Assembly: GCA_038316335.1 (NCBI GenBank)
Contig: JBBQAM010000082.1
Coordinates: 1 to 11,321, forward strand
Direction: 5' to 3'
Length of the DNA stretch: 11,321 nt
Source: JALHST01 sp038316335
GTDB taxonomy: Bacteria; Bacteroidota; Bacteroidia; Flavobacteriales; Flavobacteriaceae
Below are positions 7,133-11,321 of the stretch, piece after piece (position 1 is the first letter of the stretch; the number at the start of each line of letters is the position of its first letter). The notes under the pieces are model-generated. The model was not told the origin of the DNA. It searched no databases and saw only the letters and a list, made by a program, of their open reading frames with translations. Position numbers and translations under genes: made by a program.

Positions 7133-7888
7133 TTAATTGGGTTGCAACAATTGTTTGGTGAAAAAATAAATGAATTTTGCGTTGGAAGACGCATACCTCC
7201 TAAACAGTCTTCTAGGTTCTTGCGAAAGACGAAATGCCCATTCTAATCCAACATTTTGAATCCAAACTGGCGCCCTTTTAATTCCTCCTCCGTAAATTTC
7301 AAAGCCACCACCAACACCCAATAGACAAGATTTAATCCTTGGGCTGTTTTGTGCCATCCACTTTTCTTGCTTAGGACAGCCGAGTCCAACAAAAACGAGA
7401 TTTGCCCCAGAAGAATTGATTTGTTCAATTATTAAATCATTTTCTTTTTCCGTCAATGTTCTAAATGGTGGTGAAATTACGCCTGCTATCCTTACGCCCG
7501 TAAATCTAGTATGGATATAATGACTAAAGGAATCTAAAACCGCTTGCGTTGATCCGAATAAAAATATTGATAAATGTCCACTTTTACACATCTCTAGTAA
7601 ATCTGGAATCACGTCCATGCCAGCGATACGCTCTTGCCTAATTCCGTACAATAACCGTAAAGCAAAAACGAGCGGCATACCATCTGCGAATACAAAGTTG
7701 GCATTGTTTACCATTTTTTGAAATTCTACAGAATTTTGAGCTTCAATTATCATATGTACGTTTGAAAAGCACGCATACGATGGAGTATTTTGCTTGCCTA
7801 ATCCGATGATGTTGGCCAGTGCCCGCTCGTAACTTTGTACTGTTACATCAAGGCTAATAACACGTTCGCGGATTAATTCAGAGGCCAT
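7133..7888 (-). CDS. WecG/TagA/CpsF-family (GT26) glycosyltransferase
   Basis: A 251-residue inverting glycosyltransferase. Characterised members add ManNAcA (WecG) or ManNAc (TagA) to polyprenyl-diphosphate-linked GlcNAc, and so normally act second, right after a WecA-type enzyme. Visible signatures are the SNVHM stretch (42-46), FADGMPLV (67-74) with the likely catalytic Asp69, FLFGS (109-113), GLGCPKQEKWM (168-178), GVGGGFEIYGG (191-201) and the C-terminal GLEWAFRLSQEPRRLFRRY (214-232), which peripherally anchors related enzymes to the membrane. Length is normal. The start ATG lies 2 nt after the stop of the upstream O-antigen ligase/polymerase gene. Its presence hints that the WecA-like enzyme at 523-1506 feeds the same glycan. 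The exact sugar (ManNAc, ManNAcA, Glc or other) is not readable. Confidence 0.92.
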   Translation of the reverse strand: MASELIRERVISLDVTVQSYERALANIIGLGKQNTPSYACFSNVHMIIEAQNSVEFQKMVNNANFVFADGMPLVFALRLLYGIRQERIAGMDVIPDLLEMCKSGHLSIFLFGSTQAVLDSFSHYIHTRFTGVRIAGVISPPFRTLTEKENDLIIEQINSSGANLVFVGLGCPKQEKWMAQNSPRIKSCLLGVGGGFEIYGGGIKRAPVWIQNVGLEWAFRLSQEPRRLFRRYASSNAKFIYFFTKQLLQPN

Positions 7889-7890
7889 AT

Positions 7891-9165
7891 CTATAAAATA
7901 TGTTTGATAGGGGTAGACTCCGGGCCATCGTGCAGAAAGAAAAATGAAAGCGTGAATGCCATTACAAGAATCCCTTTGTTAGTTTCCAGCATTGATTCAG
8001 TAAGCATTGCTGAGGCAAGCGTAAAAAGCAAGATAATTAAAAACCAATTAGCTTTCCCCTTTTGTAATAGTAACAGGAAAGAGCACAGGCAGAGGACGAG
8101 GCCAACTAACCCAAAATTTACAGCTATTTGCAAATATTGATTGTGCGTGTTAAATTGATTGTACCTAGATGCAAAATAGAACTGCCGGCTTTCGTATGCA
8201 GATTGTAATTGATCTTGCCCGTCTCCCGTGCCCACTCCCGACCAAGGGTTATTTGCAATCACATCGAGAGAGCAAAACCATAGGGCTTTTCTAACGGCAA
8301 TGCCATTCCAGGATCTACCAAGTGAAGCATCGCGATCTAATGGAATCGTGTTCTCACTGCCGCTTACAACTTCATCAAATTTTGTTTTTAGTGTTGGAAC
8401 AAAAAAAACAGATGATATTGTAAGAATAATTGGTAACATAAAAATGCTTGTGCTAAGCCATTTATTTTTATTCAAGCGTATGGCATAGCAAATAGCAATT
8501 ACAATCCATGTTAGAATAATTTGTTTGACACTTAGAAGTAGAATAAAAACCGATAAAAAAAGTGCCATGCCGGCAATAGCATATCGATGATGTAATTTCG
8601 GATGAATCTGAATTTTTCCTAATCCCGCTTCAGCGACAATTAACAACGCTAGTAGACACAACAGCGCCAATATGTAGGCATACAAATCAATAAATTCTAC
8701 CAGCCCATGCGAAAAAAACCTTTCGGTGCTGTTTTCTTGAATAGTGAATACTAACGCGTTTACTAAACTAATAAGACAAGCAGCTAAAATACCCATAATG
8801 AAACAGGTAATGATCCATTTTGACTCCACTCTCCAATCAATTGACACCGTTCCAAAAACAAGAGGAAGGATCAACAACAACGATTTTTGTTGTAGCCTGA
8901 ACAAACCTTCTCCGGTGTTTTGAGTATACAGCATTCCGGCCACCGCTAGCCAAAATAGGCTTGAAATGATGGCAATTATTATGAGCCGAGAGGCTACAAA
9001 TTTTTTGCCCATAAACAACATCCAAAATAAAAGTAGAGCAATACAAAATAGTGAGTTGTAAATTGCTTGAAACGGAATGGAGAGGGCGATTGCCGATGAA
9101 AGAAGAAGGAAAATCCTTTTTTCTAAAACAAGCGGTATTCTAAAAACCTTTAGTCCATCTTTCAT
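7891..9165 (-). CDS. O-antigen ligase/polymerase family (Wzy_C) membrane protein
   Basis: A 424-residue integral membrane protein with about ten to twelve hydrophobic segments and one large periplasmic loop (about residues 258-340), the layout of WaaL ligases and Wzy polymerases. Signatures are SLGRSWNGIAVRKALW (281-296), NPWSGVGTGDG (306-316), THNQYLQ (340-346, with the conserved His341) and a late TESMLETNKG (389-398). These match the Wzy_C (O-antigen ligase) domain more clearly than the plus-strand Wzy at 3090-4286 does. It could join finished glycan to lipid A core or another acceptor, or polymerise repeat units. Ligase and polymerase cannot be separated from primary sequence. It starts at ATG 9165, 33 nt downstream of the flippase gene, and ends 2 nt before the GT26 gene, so it belongs to the same operon. 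Confidence 0.85.
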   Translation of the reverse strand: MKDGLKVFRIPLVLEKRIFLLLSSAIALSIPFQAIYNSLFCIALLLFWMLFMGKKFVASRLIIIAIISSLFWLAVAGMLYTQNTGEGLFRLQQKSLLLILPLVFGTVSIDWRVESKWIITCFIMGILAACLISLVNALVFTIQENSTERFFSHGLVEFIDLYAYILALLCLLALLIVAEAGLGKIQIHPKLHHRYAIAGMALFLSVFILLLSVKQIILTWIVIAICYAIRLNKNKWLSTSIFMLPIILTISSVFFVPTLKTKFDEVVSGSENTIPLDRDASLGRSWNGIAVRKALWFCSLDVIANNPWSGVGTGDGQDQLQSAYESRQFYFASRYNQFNTHNQYLQIAVNFGLVGLVLCLCSFLLLLQKGKANWFLIILLFTLASAMLTESMLETNKGILVMAFTLSFFFLHDGPESTPIKHIL

Positions 9166-9198
9166 TTTAGCCAGATTAACTTAAAATTAGGCAATACT

Positions 9199-10521
9199 TT
9201 ACAGCGTTTTAGATACCGGCAAGGCAAACTTCTTATGAAAGAATAATAGTAGGATTAAACCCATCATGCTAAAACTGGCAAGATACGCGACTAAACTTTC
9301 TCCAAAAACTATTTTAGCTAAAATTGGTAGGCAAAGTCCCAGGGCGCATTTCATCAGGAATGAAATACGGTTCCAAACGTCAGTCTTATTGAAAAAGGAA
9401 ATTGCTAACGAACACGAGAAGAAAAGCTCGCCTGCCAGTAAGCTTAGCGTAATCATTTCAACTTTCTTGGAAAACTGAAAAAGAATTAACAGCAAAACTG
9501 CAGAAATTCCAACCGAGCCAATTGCGATTTTCATAAAGGGAATGTCCTTTCTCTCCAATAAAACTCGTGTGGTGGCACTGCTAAAAATGCTAAAAGTTAA
9601 AGCAGATGCTCCCAAGAACAGGAAAAAGTTTTGATTGTTTAAGAATTGGTTGCCAAATAAAGCCGACACAAAGGTGTTTGGAAAAACAACCACAGATCCA
9701 AAAAACGCCAATCCTATCATTATGCAAATTTGATCAATGCCCAGGCAAATTTTCGCATCCACCATTTGGTTTACAAATGCCTGGTGAATCACCCGAATGG
9801 CGCCTTTATAAACTAAGTAGAACTTAAGTGCCAAAAATGAAACAACCAATTCTTCCGCCTGATAGAAAAGCTGCGTGAAGAGTAGAAACCCCAAGCCGAA
9901 AAAATAAAAACAAAGATTGATAATGCCTAAGGGAATGGTCTTCAAGTATAATTGCAGTGAATCGAAGGAGGGTAGATAAAAGACTTGTACGCGCAAAAAA
10001 AGTGACATGAACGTATTCGTGCTCAGGTAGGCGAGTACAATACCAATCACGTACGCGTGCAGAATATACTCCGGCCAGTTGTAGGTAGAGATAATACCTA
10101 GCAATAAAGGCACTACCACCCGCACAAGTGCAACCAGCGCACCAATGACAGAGTAGCCTCTAGCATACAGTGCGTAATCAATACTGGAGGCTAATATTGG
10201 CGCCATCATAAAGTAAAGGTATTCACCCTTGTAAAAGGAAAAAATGCCGATCATCAACAAAAAAATGGACAAAGTAGACCGTGCAGTTTGGGCATCTCCC
10301 AATTTTTCTTTCCACTTTTCAGTTTGAGAAATATTACGAATTGCATCTGTTTGCATACCAAAACCAATCAGGCCGAGCATCAACTGCGTAATTGATTCAA
10401 TCTCAGCAATCCCCGCCACTTGTGTAGCCTGGCCGCGCTGGGCAATGAACTTCAGTGCTATTATGGAAAACCCATGACCGACCCCGGTAATTACAAAAAG
10501 CAGGGCAATTCGCTGGATCAT
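9199..10521 (-). CDS. wzx: Wzx-type lipid-linked oligosaccharide flippase
   Basis: A 440-residue protein with about twelve membrane helices in the MATE/MOP-like layout of polysaccharide flippases. It moves undecaprenyl-diphosphate-linked repeat units across the inner membrane. Typical features are the N-terminal IALLFVITGVGHGFSIIAL helix with G and polar residues, a short basic loop after helix 2 (FGMQTDAIRNIS), positively charged cytoplasmic loops, and a VLLERKDIP loop near two thirds of the length. Sequence conservation in this family is low, so the call rests on topology, length and context. I took ATG 10521 as the start; a TTG three codons upstream (10530) is possible but adds only MLI. 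It follows fcl after a 126-nt gap that holds no convincing terminator, and may be the second visible gene of the same operon. Confidence 0.82.
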   Translation of the reverse strand: MIQRIALLFVITGVGHGFSIIALKFIAQRGQATQVAGIAEIESITQLMLGLIGFGMQTDAIRNISQTEKWKEKLGDAQTARSTLSIFLLMIGIFSFYKGEYLYFMMAPILASSIDYALYARGYSVIGALVALVRVVVPLLLGIISTYNWPEYILHAYVIGIVLAYLSTNTFMSLFLRVQVFYLPSFDSLQLYLKTIPLGIINLCFYFFGLGFLLFTQLFYQAEELVVSFLALKFYLVYKGAIRVIHQAFVNQMVDAKICLGIDQICIMIGLAFFGSVVVFPNTFVSALFGNQFLNNQNFFLFLGASALTFSIFSSATTRVLLERKDIPFMKIAIGSVGISAVLLLILFQFSKKVEMITLSLLAGELFFSCSLAISFFNKTDVWNRISFLMKCALGLCLPILAKIVFGESLVAYLASFSMMGLILLLFFHKKFALPVSKTL

Positions 10522-10647
10522 AATTAACAACGGAAGTTCAAAAAAATGGAGGGAACCAAATTACATTCAGTTAGGAAAAACCTGATTATTAGAAACTTTC
10601 AGACTTCCTGTTTCGAACTCTTCGGCCTATTTTAGATTTTTAAAGTT

Positions 10648-11321
10648 TTAATTTATCAGGCTTCGCAGTCCCTCCTCCAACGCAATCGATGGAGTCCAAC
10701 CCATTGAAGTTAACTTTGATACATTCATAAGTTTTCTCGGGGTGCCATCTGGCTTTGTTGAATCATACTTAATTTCTCCTTCAAAGCCAACAACGTCTTT
10801 AATCAAAAGAGCGAGATTTTTAATGCTCAATTCCCTGCCGCTTCCGATATTTACAAATTGCATATCAGAATAATGGAGCATTAAAAATAAACAAGCATCC
10901 GCCAAATCGTCCGCGTGCAAAAACTCCCTTAAAGGAGTTCCCGTACCCCAAACGACTGCATGAGGGGAACTATTTTTTTTTGCCTCTACAAATTTCCGTA
11001 TCAAAGCAGGAATCACATGTGAATTATTCAAATCATAATTATCGTTCGGGCCGTACAGATTGGTAGGCATGGCACTTATAAAATCACAGCCGTATTGCGC
11101 CCTGTAACTTTCGCAGAGTTTAATGCCTGCGATTTTCGCAATCGCATAGGGCTCATTTGTTTCTTCTAAATAGCCTGACAATAGTGACTCTTCTTTTAGC
11201 GGCTGTGGTGCTAACTTGGGATAAATGCAGGAGGAGCCTAAGAACAAAAGTTTCTTTACCTGATTAACATAGCTTTGATGAATCACATTGCTTTCGATCA
11301 TCAAATTCTCATACAAGAAGT
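10648..11321 (-). CDS. fcl: GDP-L-fucose synthase, C-terminal part (cut by window edge)
   Basis: Fcl (WcaG) epimerises and reduces GDP-4-keto-6-deoxymannose to GDP-L-fucose with NADPH. About 223 codons are visible. The reading frame is open through the right edge, and about 79 N-terminal residues, including the glycine-rich cofactor motif, lie outside. Counting from the TTG codon at 11316-11314, the sequence has LGSSCIYPK (26-34), YAIAK (57-61), PTNLYGPNDNYD (84-95), NSHVIPALIRKF (98-109) and WGTGTPLREFLH (123-134). S28, C30, Y57, K61 and H100 match E. coli S107, C109, Y136, K140 and H179 at a constant offset of 79, so the catalytic set is complete. That TTG is an internal Leu codon, not a start. 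The Gmd homologue at 5069-6019 could supply its substrate, though a classical gmd might also sit just upstream beyond the window. Confidence 0.95.
   Translation of the reverse strand, partial: FLYENLMIESNVIHQSYVNQVKKLLFLGSSCIYPKLAPQPLKEESLLSGYLEETNEPYAIAKIAGIKLCESYRAQYGCDFISAMPTNLYGPNDNYDLNNSHVIPALIRKFVEAKKNSSPHAVVWGTGTPLREFLHADDLADACLFLMLHYSDMQFVNIGSGRELSIKNLALLIKDVVGFEGEIKYDSTKPDGTPRKLMNVSKLTSMGWTPSIALEEGLRSLIN

Noticed and set aside
7117..7194. Upstream ATG at 7194 for the GT4 gene, with GGAGGT directly before it
   Set aside because: The GGAGGT abuts the ATG with no spacer and is part of the conserved RRY codons of the GT26 gene. The extra 26 residues do not fit the GT4 family, while MKIAYDYQ at 7116 does.
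7904..8488. Two plus-strand frames (7904-8140 and 8228-8488)
   Set aside because: Both are antisense to the well-supported O-antigen ligase/polymerase gene, with no domain or start support.
10522..10647. Possible terminator or promoter between fcl and wzx
   Set aside because: The best stem (GAAAC/GTTTC, 5 bp with a 13-nt loop) is weak and lacks a U-tract. TAATTTGG is only a 7 of 8 match to the -7 box, with no clear -33 element.

Overview
The window is part of a chromosomal surface-polysaccharide (O-antigen, capsule or exopolysaccharide) gene cluster that runs into the housekeeping gene pheS. The likely host is a member of the Bacteroidota, perhaps Cytophagia-like. The reasons are moderately AT-rich DNA, almost no Shine-Dalgarno sequences before the genes, a TAnnTTTG-type -7 element before the sugar-phosphate transferase, and the flavour of the transferase sequences. 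This assignment is an inference from sequence style, not from a search.

Layout from right to left, following transcription of the minus strand. At 11321-10648 lies the C-terminal part of a GDP-L-fucose synthase (fcl), cut by the window edge. It is followed by a Wzx-type flippase (10521-9199), an O-antigen ligase/polymerase-family membrane protein (9165-7891), a WecG/TagA/CpsF (GT26) glycosyltransferase (7888-7133), a GT4 glycosyltransferase (7116-6019) and a short GDP-mannose 4,6-dehydratase homologue (6019-5069). Spacings are very short from 9165 down to 5069 (2 nt, 16 nt, then a 1-nt stop/start overlap), so this is almost certainly one operon.

Facing it is a two-gene plus-strand unit at 3090-5040: a Wzy-like polymerase overlapping a zinc-ribbon SAM methyltransferase. 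Left of that, divergently transcribed on the minus strand, are a WcaJ-type polyprenyl-phosphate sugar-1-phosphate transferase (2967-1588), a WecA/MraY-family polyprenyl-phosphate transferase (about 1506-523), and the N-terminal 172 codons of pheS (518-1).

Together the genes give most of a Wzx/Wzy pathway. Lipid-linked sugar is started by the WcaJ-type or WecA-type enzyme. GDP-fucose or a related GDP-6-deoxyhexose comes from Gmd and Fcl. Sugars are added by the GT26 and GT4 enzymes, and the methyltransferase may decorate the glycan. Wzx exports the unit, and the two Wzy/WaaL-type proteins polymerise or ligate it. No Wzz, Wza or Wzc is in the window, so the locus continues outside it.

I see no tRNA, rRNA, CRISPR, insertion sequence or evident novel system. 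The oddest points are an in-frame, single-TGA junction between the two initiating transferases where the second has no ordinary start codon, loss of the expected membrane-helix proline in the WcaJ-type enzyme, a Gmd homologue without the usual GDxxD motif, and pheS sitting 4 nt behind the glycan genes.
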